A stretch of DNA of 64,000 bases from Saussurea involucrata. Taxonomy: Eukaryota > Streptophyta > Magnoliopsida > Asterales > Asteraceae. How positions within the stretch are numbered: position 1 is the first letter of the stretch; each line of letters opens with the position of its first letter. Below the pieces are notes generated by a model. That model was given only the letters and a program-made list of their open reading frames with translations. It was not told where the DNA came from and did no database searches. Shown here piece after piece: positions 11,465 to 21,303 of this stretch. The position numbers were made by a program, and so were the translations under genes. The stretch covers positions 151,889,429 through 151,953,428 of the forward strand of contig CM066314.1 of assembly GCA_033807775.1 (NCBI GenBank), read 5' to 3'.

Positions 11465-14400
11465 TTATCCTTCAAAGTTCAGCATTCCAAGCTCGCTGAT
11501 GAGAAAGTTGAATCTTGTCTCATCAAGAGGTTTGGTAAACAAATCAGCTAACTGATAATCAGTTGGGATAAAATGAAGTTCTATATCACCATTCATCACA
11601 TGATCTCTGATAAAATGATATCTGATTTCTATGTGTTTTGTCTTTGAGTGTAGCACTGGATTGTTTGCTATAGCGATGGCACTTGTGCTGTCGCAATAGA
11701 TTGGAATTTTGGAGAGCTGAAGATCATAGTCTAGTAGTTGATTTCTCATCCACAAGACTTGAGAACAGCAGCTTCCAGCGGCTACATACTCAGCTTCAGC
11801 TGTGGAAGTGGACACCGAGTTTTGCTTCTTACTTGTCCAACTTACCAGCTTTCCACCCAGGAGCTGACATCCTCCTGTGGTGCTTTTCCTATCCATTTTG
11901 CAACCTGCAAAATCACTGTCTGAATAGGCGGTTAGATCGAATCCTGAATCTTTGGGATACCAAAGACCTAGATTCGCTGTACCCTTAAGATATCGAAAGA
12001 TTCGCTTTACAGCTTTCATATGAGATATCTTAGGTTCAGCTTGATATCGTGCGCACAAACATGTTGCAAACATAATATCGGGTCGGCTAGCTGTAAGATA
12101 CAGTAGTGAGCCGATCATCCCACGGTACAGCGTGACATTGACAGGAACACCCTTTGTGTCCTTATCAAGTATCAGCGGTGGTGCCATAGGGGTTTTCATA
12201 GCTGAACTTTCAGTTAAGTCGAATTTTTTCAGCATATCTTTAACATACTTTCCCTGATTTATAAAAGTTCCTTTTTCAGTTTGCTTAATCTGAAGACCAA
12301 GGAAATATGTTAGTTCACCCATCATACTCATTTTATACTCATCTTTCATTCTATCAGCGAAACGAGTACAAAGCTCAGGGTTAGTAGAACCAAATATAAT
12401 GTCATCAACATATATTTGAACTAAAATGATATGACCTTTTATTTTTCTAAAAAACAAAGTTTTGTCAATCTTACCTCTCTCAAATTTTTCAAGGTGGAGA
12501 TACGTAGAAAGAGTGTCATACCATGCACGAGGAGCTTGCTTCAAGCCATAAAGTGCCTTATCCAGCTTATAAACATAACCTGGACGCTTAGGATCTGAGA
12601 ATCCTGGAGGTTGTTCCACATAAACTTCTTCATTCAGCTTTCCATTTAGAAACGCTGACTTAACATCCATTTGATGTACAGTGAAGTTTTTGTGTACAAC
12701 ATATGCTAAGAAAAGACGAATAGATTCAAGTCTTGCTACAGGAGCAAAGGTTTCGTCATAATCTATACCTTCCTCTTGTCTGTATCCCTGAGCAACAAGA
12801 CGAGCTTTGTTGCGAGTTACAGTACCATGTTCGTCCAACTTGTTTCGATAGACCCACTTAGTGCCTATCACTGTTTTGTCAGTTGGTCTCCGAACAAGTT
12901 TCCAAACTTTGTTTCTTTCGAATTCAGTCAGCTCTTCTTGCATAGCGCTGACCCAGTTTGGATCACTGAGGGCATCATCTATTTTCTTTGGTTCAGTTAG
13001 AGAAATAAAGTTAACAAATAAACAAATATTACATGCACTTCTACGAGTCTGAATACCAGCGTTGGGATCACCAAGAATTTGATCGATTGGGTGATTTACA
13101 GTCCATCGCTGAGCCGGAGCATGCGTCGCTGACTCAGTCTGAACTGGAGAAACTGAAGATGAGGCTTCAGCTACTTCTGGATAATCAGCTAAGAGAGGAA
13201 TGCTTGCATTTGTCACTTCATTCACTGATTGCTGAGAAATAGATGGAATTTCTGAGACATTTGGATCAACTGCGGGTATAGTATTTATAGGAACAGCTGA
13301 GACCCAAGATGTTTCATCTTCACTATTCTGCATATTGGGAATGATAGTAGGACCATCATTTTCAGTTGTATGAGTATGAGTAGTGGGAACATCTTCTGAA
13401 TCACCAAGATGAGAAAACATCCATTGATTCAGTTCTTCTGTATCAGCGTTCGGTTTAGAGTTCGCTGAACGGGATTCGTCAAACGTGACGTGAATAGTTT
13501 CTTCTACAGTTTGTCTTCTTCGGTTGAAGACTCTGAAGGCTTTGGAAACTGAGGAGTATCCAAGAAAGATTCCATCATCAGCCTTAGGATCAAACTTTCC
13601 AAGGGCATCTCTGTTGTTCAGTATGAAACACTGACAACCAAAGATGTGAATAAAGCTGATTGAAGGCTTTCTCCCATGAAAAAGTTCATAGGCTGTCTTT
13701 TTGAATCTTTTGACTATCAGCGACCTGTTTTGCGTAAAACAAGCCGTGTTGACAGCTTCTGCCCAAAACTGAGTAGGAAGGTGAGAATCGCTGAGCATTG
13801 AACGTGCAGCTTCAATAATTGTTCTATTTCTTCTTTCAGCGACTCCGTTTTGTTGTGGTGTTCTCACTGACGAAAAGTTGTGAGAAATACCCTTGCTCTC
13901 AAGGAAGGAATCAAGAGAACTGTTTTTGAATTCAGTTCCATGATCACTCCTTATTGAGCGAACAGTCATATTGTTCAGAGTTTCCATCTTCCGAACAAAG
14001 GTGATGAGTTCTTCAGGGGTGTCACTCTTAGAACGGAGAAACATTACCCATGTATAACGAGAGAATTCATCAACTATGACCAGCGTATATTTCTTTCCAG
14101 CGATGGATTGTTTGTTAACGGGGCCAAACAAATCCATATGGAGTAGTTGAAGAGGAGATGACACTGAGGAAACTTGCTTGGACTTAAAGCTTGCCTTGGT
14201 CTGCTTCCCTTTTTCACACGCTGAACATAAGGATTCTTTGGCGTATGAATGTTGAGGTAGACCAGTGACTAACTCTTTGGATGAAAGAGTATTCAGTGTC
14301 TTGAAGTTGAGATGTGAAAGCCTCTTGTGCCATAGCCAGTTGACATCAGAAGATGCCTTTGAGAAGAAACAGGAGTTCTCAGTGGTTGTTGAGTCCATGT

Positions 14401-14743
14401 TTATAACGTAAACATTTTCCAAACGATAACCGCTGAGAGCTATCTTCTCCTTTTTGTCAGAGACAAAGCAGGATTCCTTGGTGAAAATCACTTTGTTATC
14501 CATGTCGCAAAGCTGACTGATGCTCAGAAGATTATGCTTCACCCCTTCAACATATGAGACTCTTCTGAAGGATGTTGTACCATTTGAAAGTACACCATAC
14601 CCTCGGGTGTGTCCTTTTCCATTTCCACCGAAAGTCACAGAGGGACCCTTCTCTTCCTTGTATTCAGCGAGCAGGCTTTTCTTTCCAGTCATGTGTCTAG
14701 AGCATCCGCTATCGAGATACCAGATACCCTTCTTAACCTGCAA
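11465..14743 (-). CDS. SIRE-1 pol polyprotein (PR-INT-RT-RNase H)
   Basis: About 1092 residues, intact. Protease DSGCSRHMTG lies at residues 11-20, followed by the GAG-pre-integrase HHCC (HLNF...CSACEKGKQ). The integrase core has RSDHGTEF and PQQNGVAERRN, RT has YVDDIIFGS, and RNase H has STAEAEYVAAGSCCSQ near the C-terminus. It lies in the same frame as gag, separated only by the TAA at 14756-14758, so expression probably needs stop readthrough or a spliced RNA. It has no ATG of its own at the start of homology. It ends in a motif-rich tail just before the spacer of the accessory gene. Confidence 0.93.
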   Translation of the reverse strand: MQVKKGIWYLDSGCSRHMTGKKSLLAEYKEEKGPSVTFGGNGKGHTRGYGVLSNGTTSFRRVSYVEGVKHNLLSISQLCDMDNKVIFTKESCFVSDKKEKIALSGYRLENVYVINMDSTTTENSCFFSKASSDVNWLWHKRLSHLNFKTLNTLSSKELVTGLPQHSYAKESLCSACEKGKQTKASFKSKQVSSVSSPLQLLHMDLFGPVNKQSIAGKKYTLVIVDEFSRYTWVMFLRSKSDTPEELITFVRKMETLNNMTVRSIRSDHGTEFKNSSLDSFLESKGISHNFSSVRTPQQNGVAERRNRTIIEAARSMLSDSHLPTQFWAEAVNTACFTQNRSLIVKRFKKTAYELFHGRKPSISFIHIFGCQCFILNNRDALGKFDPKADDGIFLGYSSVSKAFRVFNRRRQTVEETIHVTFDESRSANSKPNADTEELNQWMFSHLGDSEDVPTTHTHTTENDGPTIIPNMQNSEDETSWVSAVPINTIPAVDPNVSEIPSISQQSVNEVTNASIPLLADYPEVAEASSSVSPVQTESATHAPAQRWTVNHPIDQILGDPNAGIQTRRSACNICLFVNFISLTEPKKIDDALSDPNWVSAMQEELTEFERNKVWKLVRRPTDKTVIGTKWVYRNKLDEHGTVTRNKARLVAQGYRQEEGIDYDETFAPVARLESIRLFLAYVVHKNFTVHQMDVKSAFLNGKLNEEVYVEQPPGFSDPKRPGYVYKLDKALYGLKQAPRAWYDTLSTYLHLEKFERGKIDKTLFFRKIKGHIILVQIYVDDIIFGSTNPELCTRFADRMKDEYKMSMMGELTYFLGLQIKQTEKGTFINQGKYVKDMLKKFDLTESSAMKTPMAPPLILDKDTKGVPVNVTLYRGMIGSLLYLTASRPDIMFATCLCARYQAEPKISHMKAVKRIFRYLKGTANLGLWYPKDSGFDLTAYSDSDFAGCKMDRKSTTGGCQLLGGKLVSWTSKKQNSVSTSTAEAEYVAAGSCCSQVLWMRNQLLDYDLQLSKIPIYCDSTSAIAIANNPVLHSKTKHIEIRYHFIRDHVMNGDIELHFIPTDYQLADLFTKPLDETRFNFLISELGMLNFEG

Positions 14744-14755
14744 TACAAAGGAAGA

Positions 14756-17164
14756 TTAGTTTTGCTTGGGTACCCACTTCACCATGTATACGCGTTTGTC
14801 AGTGGAAGTGGTTGGAATGGGTTCAGCAGTCTTCGCAGCATTTGAAGATTCAGCTTTGTCTTTCTTCACTTTGGTCAATTTCTTGACCTCAGCGGTAGGA
14901 GTCACCTTGACCTGACTTGCAACTGGTTTGGTCTTCTTTGGTGCTATCTTCACCTTAGCTATCTTATCAGCTTTGGTGGCTGTGGGACACTTACTTGCAA
15001 TATGATCGGTAAGTCCACAGTGATAACATTTCCTATAACTAAAATTAGTTCTAGGACCACTTGTGTGCTGAGCTTTTAATTTGGAATTAGAAGTGCCAGC
15101 ACCAAGTACACTATTGGTTTTTGAAATAGGACGAACATTCAGTTCTTCAGATTTCTTACCAAGGACATCTACTCTGAGTCTAGGAGTAGGTCGCTGAACT
15201 GATCCAGAGGTCTGATTTCTAGAACCAGATGAATGAATCACTAAGGCTTTGGAAGCATTCAGCTTAGGTACTAAAGTACCCTTCTGAGGATTTTGATAAA
15301 TTACAATTCCTTTACCTTTATCTTTAGAGACAGAGGTAGGTTTTGAATAAACCATTTTCTCCTTACCTTTTGAGGAGGTAGGAGTTTCCTCAGGGATTGG
15401 TGTAATCGACGAGGAGTACTGAGATGAAGAAGTGTCAGCTACTGAGGATACGAACGTTCCAAATTTAAGCATTGAACGTTCAGTGGTTGGTATTGGAGTA
15501 TCATATTTATAACCCAGACCACGTTTATCACTCAGAGGAATCTGAGCCTTAATTATCTCAGTGATCTTTGTTGAAGAATTACACCATCCTTCAACAGTAG
15601 CTTGTTCAGCTTTTAATGCAGCGATAGCTTCCGCTCGTTCAATTTTGACTAGCTGGTTTAAATGGACTTGATCTTTAAAATCTTCTTCAAATTTAGAAAG
15701 CTTTTCTATTTGAAGGTGGCAATTTTTAAGCTTTTCAGCGAGATCAAGATTTTGGTTTTCAACCACAGCTTTGCCGTTCATGGCTTCGTATAAACTTCTA
15801 GTCAGTAGTTCGATTTTACGGAGACTATCAGCTTCATCAATATTTACAATATTGGTAAAGAAGGAAGGTGATACCTGAATGGCAGATGTTGAAGTGGAGG
15901 GAATGTCTGAACTTTCTTCCTCTTCTTCAATCTTGGCCATGAGACATTGATTTGCTTCATCATCTTCAGAATCAGATGATGAGGCTTCTTCATCAGAAGC
16001 AGCCCAATCATAGTCAGCCATTAGGCCTTTTCCCTTCTTCTTAAAGCTTTTCAGCTTTGCATACTTCTCCTTCAGCTTTAAGTATTTGTCGTCTTTATTC
16101 CTTGGAACAAAGGATTTCTTTGTAAAGGCTGAAGGTCTCATGATTTTCTTTGATCTGCACTCGTTAGCGAAATGACCTGTCTTTTCGCAGTTAAAACAAG
16201 TAGCGGTAGCCTTATCAACAAAAGCTGATGACTTAGGCTTGTCAGCTATAGAAAGAGTTTTGTTCTTTCTAAACATTTTCTTCTTGGCGAATCTCCTGAA
16301 CTTTTTAGTTAGGAGAGCCAAGGATTCATCATCTGAAGAATCAGAATCTGATGATCTTTCAGAGTTACTTTCTAACTCAGTGATAGTGACCACGGGTCGC
16401 TGAGTAGAAGGTTCCTCTGAGATTAAAGCAACAGGGGTGCTTTTGGAATCTTTTACAAGATTCTTCTTAAGATGGCTAGATTGCTCATGATTCAGCAATG
16501 TGCCATATAAGGTAGCAAGTGTCATTGATCTTAGATCTTTTGACAGCTTGAGACACATGGAATAATTGTCCCAGCTTTCAGGTAAACATTCTAAAAACTT
16601 TGTCAGAACTTCAAAGTTAGAATATTCCTTACCAACCGTTTTAAGATCTATAATTAAGCAATTAAAACGTTGATGTACTTCAGAGAGAGTTTCATTCTTA
16701 CCAGAGATGAAACTTTCGTATTGTCTTACCAGGTTGATCTTTCTTGAATCCTGGACTTCAGACGTTCCTTCATACTGAACACATATTGTGTCCCACATGG
16801 CTTTTGAGGATTTCAGGTTCATGACGGAATGGTAGACTTCGTCAGGAAGGGCCATGGATAGTATGGATCTGGCTTTTGTATCTATAGCCACTTTCTTCTT
16901 GTCTTCATCGGTCCAATGATGGATTTCCTTTGGAATCAGCCTTTCTGGAATAGCAGCTCTAGTTGCAGTGGCTGGAACGGCAGGATCAATCGTTACAGGG
17001 ATGTGTGGACCGTTTTCAAGATAGTAAGGTATAGTAGGGTCTACACCTTCTAAGAAGAGTGTCATCCTATTTTTCCATAAGTTGAAGTTGTCTCTGGAAA
17101 ATCTAGGGGGTTTTGCAAGAGAACCATTGTCGATATAGTGAGTGTTTGTGTTTGAGTTGGCCAT
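14756..17164 (-). CDS. SIRE-1 gag (802 aa)
   Basis: The ATG at 17164 lies 67 bases beyond the primer site. Residues 20-230 are the UBN2-type capsid region of copia (landmarks RDNFNLWKNRM and KAMWDTI). An acidic Ser/Asp/Glu stretch sits at 265-285, a CCHC knuckle CFNCEKTGHFANEC at 323-336, and a second acidic patch around 390-420. A predicted coiled coil and low-complexity region follow, then a second knuckle CYHCGLTDHIASKC at 713-726. It ends WVPKQN and TAA. The long gag with two widely spaced knuckles is typical of SIRE-type elements. No disruption seen. Confidence 0.93.
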   Translation of the reverse strand: MANSNTNTHYIDNGSLAKPPRFSRDNFNLWKNRMTLFLEGVDPTIPYYLENGPHIPVTIDPAVPATATRAAIPERLIPKEIHHWTDEDKKKVAIDTKARSILSMALPDEVYHSVMNLKSSKAMWDTICVQYEGTSEVQDSRKINLVRQYESFISGKNETLSEVHQRFNCLIIDLKTVGKEYSNFEVLTKFLECLPESWDNYSMCLKLSKDLRSMTLATLYGTLLNHEQSSHLKKNLVKDSKSTPVALISEEPSTQRPVVTITELESNSERSSDSDSSDDESLALLTKKFRRFAKKKMFRKNKTLSIADKPKSSAFVDKATATCFNCEKTGHFANECRSKKIMRPSAFTKKSFVPRNKDDKYLKLKEKYAKLKSFKKKGKGLMADYDWAASDEEASSSDSEDDEANQCLMAKIEEEEESSDIPSTSTSAIQVSPSFFTNIVNIDEADSLRKIELLTRSLYEAMNGKAVVENQNLDLAEKLKNCHLQIEKLSKFEEDFKDQVHLNQLVKIERAEAIAALKAEQATVEGWCNSSTKITEIIKAQIPLSDKRGLGYKYDTPIPTTERSMLKFGTFVSSVADTSSSQYSSSITPIPEETPTSSKGKEKMVYSKPTSVSKDKGKGIVIYQNPQKGTLVPKLNASKALVIHSSGSRNQTSGSVQRPTPRLRVDVLGKKSEELNVRPISKTNSVLGAGTSNSKLKAQHTSGPRTNFSYRKCYHCGLTDHIASKCPTATKADKIAKVKIAPKKTKPVASQVKVTPTAEVKKLTKVKKDKAESSNAAKTAEPIPTTSTDKRVYMVKWVPKQN

Positions 17165-17230
17165 TTTCAGATAATAGCAAGGAAGAGAAATATCTTAGAT
17201 TAGATCTTGTTTATGAGATTAAACAAATCT

Positions 17231-17242
17231 GCTCTGATACCA
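17231..17242 (-). other. primer binding site of SIRE-1
   Basis: The minus strand reads TGGTATCAGAGC two bases after the 5' LTR end. It is complementary to the 3' end of initiator tRNA-Met, the usual primer of copia elements. Confidence 0.93.
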
Positions 17243-17244
17243 CT

Positions 17245-18213
17245 TGTTGGTCCCGAAAGGCTTAAACAAGTTTGTAGAAGGGGGGGGGGGGGGGGGTTGA
17301 ATACAAACACACTATTTTACTTTTCTAAATTGTTTATTGATAAATCATTAACAATTTACAGCTTGTTGCGGAAACAAGATTAAGGATAAACCTAAATCTA
17401 AACAAGTTGGAACACTAAGGTTTTCTTGCACTAAGAAAGATAAGGAGATTACTAATAAAATCCTATCTTGAGAGATTTGAACTTGTCCAGAGTTAGCAAG
17501 TTACTTCAAATGAAGTGAGTTCATCTCTTTATATACTGCATGCATTTAATGCAATTCTGTATACACTTTACACGTGTCATCAGCGGATTGGTTGCATGTC
17601 ATTGACCTTTGTTGACAACCTTAGTAGCCGCATGAATGAACAGTGTAGTATCAGAGTGGTTGTACGATTTCAGATTTTCGGAGGTTCTTTTCTGACATTT
17701 CGTACGGTGGCGTGCAAGGGAGGTTAAGACAAAAGTACTTTGTACGGAGGACTTCATGATCAGCTTTCGTTGATTCAGCGATTATCATTTACTATTCAGC
17801 AGATGATAAAGTTCAGCGATAGCTGAAGTCTTGTACTTGATACTTCACGTTGAGTGGACAAATCTGAGTCTTCGCTGATCCGCATCAGTTCATTAGGAGA
17901 CTTGTCGCTGGTTCTTGAGCTTGATCTTCGACTTCAGCGTAGAACCTTTGTTGACGTGAATCTTGTCTTCAGGGATCATAAGTAAACAACTAACTTATCA
18001 GCGATCACCATAAGGACTGAACAGACTCAGCGATATGGTGAACAGTGTTCGCTGAATGTTTAATCTAAAAGTGCGAGAGTTCCTATCAGCAGTACTGTAA
18101 GATCTTAGTACTTATCAGCGATAGTGAAACTCTGATACATATTGTTTACTTACAATTTTCACTAAGTATTTAAGATAGGGTCATTATCAAATCACTGAGG
18201 GTTTGGATCAACA
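17245..18213 (-). repeat. 5' LTR of SIRE-1 (969 bp)
   Basis: In element orientation this is the promoter LTR. Apart from a G(17) tract it is indistinguishable by eye from 5191-6157. The TATATAAA at 17528-17535 (minus) is the candidate transcription start element. Confidence 0.95.
17528..17535 (-). promoter_or_regulatory. TATA box in SIRE-1 5' LTR
   Basis: The minus strand reads GCAGTATATAAAGAGATG inside the LTR, a good plant TATA match placed to drive the full-length RNA. Confidence 0.6.
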
Positions 18214-18218
18214 ACTCT

Positions 18219-18641
18219 TCTACGAGTGGTTGGGTGTATTTGCTTGGGGGAGGTGCCATCTCATGGGCTTCCAAGAAGCAAACTTGCATCACGAGTTCGA
18301 CTATGGAGTCAGAATTTGTGGCATTAGCTGCTGCCGGTAAAGAGGCGGAGTGGCTAAGGAATTTGGTCCATGAAATTCCGTTATGGCCGAAACCAATATC
18401 ACCCATTTCTATCTGTTGTGATATTGCGGCTACTTTGGCTAAAGCTTATAGTCAAGTATATAATGGCAAGTCTAGACACTTAGGTGTTAGACATAGCATG
18501 ATTCGCGAGCTAATCACGAATGGGGTGATTTCGGTTGAATTTGTTCGGTCGCAACAAAATTTAGCGGACCACTTGACGAAGGGGTTAGCTAAGGACTTGG
18601 TTCACAAGTCGGTGATAGGGATGGGATTAAAGTCCATCTAA
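18219..18641 (+). pseudogene. Tork-like copia gag-pol, part 2 (rest of RNase H)
   Basis: Continues the frame broken at 5190: once the SIRE-1 insert and one TSD copy are ignored, the codons run on without shift. It contains SWASKKQTCITSSTMESEF and ADHLTKGL, the standard C-terminal end of copia RNase H, and stops at 18639-18641. Confidence 0.92.
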
Positions 18642-19153
18642 ATCTCTAACGGTGAGATACCCAATTCCCTTCTAATACAACGTTAGAAGTTGAATTCAAT
18701 GGGAAAGCTCACTCTAAGGGATTGGAGCATAAGATGATCATCCCACGATATGTGCTCGGTACTGCAAGTGAAGGAGGTAATTGTTCTTTTGTAAAAATGC
18801 ATGTGCAGGTGCATGATGAAAGGAACTACCTATATGAGTGTGAAGTGTGGCCGCTTCAAGAAGCTTGGACTTGGCTTTGATGCACTCACGAATGGATAAG
18901 GACACATGGCATGTATAGTGTCAAGTTTAAACGTTAGAGAATTATTTAAATTCATGTGTATGTTATCTTCTGGTACTCAAATGGGTTGAAGGGTTCAATC
19001 CATAGGACACCCGGATTCTCGAGTATTTGAAATGTGTAATGTACTAAGATGGAAATTCAATCTTCTAGATATTTTCATTTATGCATGAGTTTGTTTTCCT
19101 ATATTGTATATTTCTTTTTGTGAATCAAGGATTGCACTAAAATGGGGGAGGAA
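18642..19153 (+). other. 3' untranslated internal region and polypurine tract of Tork copia
   Basis: No coding sequence. It ends in AAAATGGGGGAGGAA (about 19139-19153) directly before the 3' LTR, a typical polypurine tract. Confidence 0.75.
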
Positions 19154-19833
19154 TGTTGGTGATTTTAGTGAAATCATCGGTTCATTTTATGTAATTGGAT
19201 TCACAAAGATAATAATGGGGTTGGTAGCTAAGTTATAACATGAGTTATGAGGTGTGGAGTGCACACTCGTGTAAGATAACTAGAACCCGGGATTGTTGGA
19301 CGGTTAAGATTGGCGAGTTACAAAGAGGTTTTATGAACTGGGCGTCGAGGCCAGTGCTGGCGCCAGTTGACTGGCACCGTGACTGGCGCCAGGCTCTGGA
19401 ATGTTTGTCGGCGCTGATGGTGGCGCCAGTTGGCTGGCGCGGAGACTGGCGCCAGTCTCTGGAATGTTTGTCGGCGCTGATGCTGGTGCCAGTTGGCTGG
19501 CGCGGAGACTGGCGCCAGCGTCTGGAATGTTTGCTTCTCTTTTGTAACTGCCGACATTAAATCCATAATCAATCTCATTTAATGAGATATTATTATTAGT
19601 ATCAATATGGGTCGGTTACGATTCTCAAAGGTGTTTAAATAGGGATCGATTTCTGCCTAAATCGATACACTGAAAACTGAGAACGAAGATTATCCTCGAG
19701 TGAATTTCGTGATATCCGGGCAGAATAGGGTCGAAATATCACTTACGAAAAGCGAGTTCTTACGCGATCTCACGTTCTGTATCCAAGTTCTAATCACTCT
19801 TCTTTCCCACAATTTTCTGCAATTTCCCCAACA
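19154..19833 (+). repeat. 3' LTR of Tork-like copia (680 bp)
   Basis: Matches 991-1607 but has three units of the 63-bp CTGGCGCCAG-containing repeat instead of two, which explains the 63-bp length difference. It ends CCCCAACA and is followed by TSD CAATC (19834-19838). Confidence 0.93.
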
Positions 19834-19838
19834 CAATC

Positions 19839-20398
19839 ATCGGTCGGCTATGTCTAACGAGTCATCGTTTGTATGATCTTTTTATGTTTTAACCGATAAC
19901 CAAACCTTATTATTTTAGTATGCAACCGTTTTCTATTTTAATTAGACATTGTCGTTTTAGAAAATAAATGGCAACTTTCAATGTTAATTTGTTACTTCTT
20001 TTGCGTTAATTTAAGGTATAGAGTTTTGGGTCTAATATGGCAGTCGTAAGGTTCTAAATAACGTGAGGGGTAACGTGGCGGCAAGAAGATCAACCCTCAA
20101 ATCTTACGAGTTACGGCAATGCCACAACGTTTTTCAAGACGTGCCCTAAGGCGACATATGTACACAAATATGCATGTATGTATATATACTTGTGTGTTAA
20201 GTGCATTTTATGCACCTAACTTTGTGTACATTTGTTGCGTCTTTTATACATTTTAGTCGTTAGTTTAGTACTTTCATGCATTTTTATTATTCTTTTCCAT
20301 TTTTCTCTCTAATCACGGTCGGAATGGTTTTTGGGATAGTTTTTATGCTTTTGATATGATTTTGTACATATTAATATATTATACGAGACGTCGAAGGT
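19839..20398. other. flanking DNA, no gene
   Basis: AT-rich, with no convincing frame. About 20048-20160 (GGTTCTAAATAACGTGAGG, then GTAACGTGGCGGC) resembles the left half of the hAT-type MITE at 34714-35076 and may be a decayed relative. Confidence 0.5.
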
Positions 20399-20406
20399 GG
20401 CATGGT

Positions 20407-21295
20407 TAGGGTTGGCAAAAAGTGACCCAACCCGCCAACCCAACCCAAAATCAGCAGGTTAGGTTGAGATTTTCAACCCATTTAAGTTAAATGGGTCAAC
20501 CCGCCTAACCCATTTATGTAATTGGGTTGGGTTGGGTTGAAATTTTCGACCTATTTTCAACTCATTTGTAACATGTATTCAACCCATTTATGCTACTAAT
20601 TAATTAAATTAATTAAATTTTTAATATCTTTTTATTTTTTATTGATTAAAAAATTAATAGAAAATAACAAATGCTTATTGCTTCCTAGACGCGGTACGTC
20701 CTTTTTTTCATTTTTCCTCCTCAAGAGTCAAGTTCACTGAAAACCCTAGTTTTTTCACGCCGACTAGTCGACCACAATCCACGACGGTCGTTTGTTCATG
20801 CCGACCACAGTCCACGTCGCCTGGCTTCACGGTGGTCGTTTGTTCACGTCGTTCCTACGTTCCTTAGAAAACTGGAGTCGGGAAAGTGGAAGTCGAGTTA
20901 CTTAGAAACTTATTTATTTGACTTTGTGGTTGTGTTATTAAAACTTTGAACAATTTATTTGACTTTATGGTTGTGTTTAATTGAAACATTGAACAATTTA
21001 TTTGATTATGTGTTTGTGCATTTGTCATGAAATTAAGTAGTGTAATCCTTTTTTATTTTTATAAAATTTTAAAATTAATTGGGTCAACTCAAGTTCAACC
21101 CATTTATTTACCAGGCTGGGTTGAGAAAATCATAAACAGGTCAACCCGCTACCAACCCATTTAAGTACCAGGTTGGGTTGGGTTAAAAATCTCAACCCAT
21201 TTAGTTAAACTGGTTGGGTTGGGTTGAGATTTTCAACCCAATTAATAAATGGGTTGAACCCGAACCCAACCCAACTCGACCCATTGCCACCTCTA
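20407..21295. mobile_element. hAT-type non-autonomous element (889 bp)
   Basis: Starts TAGGGTTGGCAA and ends TTGCCACCTCTA, giving imperfect terminal inverted repeats. The 8-bp duplication GGCATGGT lies at 20399-20406 and 21296-21303, a hAT signature. Both ends contain many CAACCC/GGGTTG words separated by AT-rich spacer. No coding potential for a transposase. Confidence 0.9.
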
Positions 21296-21303
21296 GGCAT
21301 GGT

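Larger units (their letters stand above)
5191..18213 (-). mobile_element. SIRE-1: full-length SIRE/Maximus-type copia element with accessory gene
   Basis: The LTRs at 5191-6157 and 17245-18213 are identical by eye except for a G tract (15 versus 17). The flanking duplication is ACTCT (5186-5190 and 18214-18218). Read on the minus strand: 5' LTR, primer site, long gag, pol, a spacer of about 980 bp, an accessory ('env-like') gene, polypurine tract, 3' LTR. All major frames are open. Near-identical LTRs and intact frames indicate a very recent insertion. Removing the element and one TSD copy restores the reading frame of the Tork RNase H. Confidence 0.96.
991..19833 (+). mobile_element. Ty1/copia LTR retrotransposon, Tork-like, interrupted by SIRE-1
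   Basis: The LTRs lie at 991-1607 and 19154-19833, both TG...CA, flanked by the 5-bp duplication CAATC at 986-990 and 19834-19838. The domain order gag, protease, integrase, RT, RNase H is that of copia, and the RT style suggests the Tork lineage. A second element (5191-18213) splits RNase H. The LTRs differ at about two dozen positions by eye, so this is an old copy. It also has a gag frameshift and is not expected to be autonomous. No clear tRNA-Met primer site follows the 5' LTR. Confidence 0.93.
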
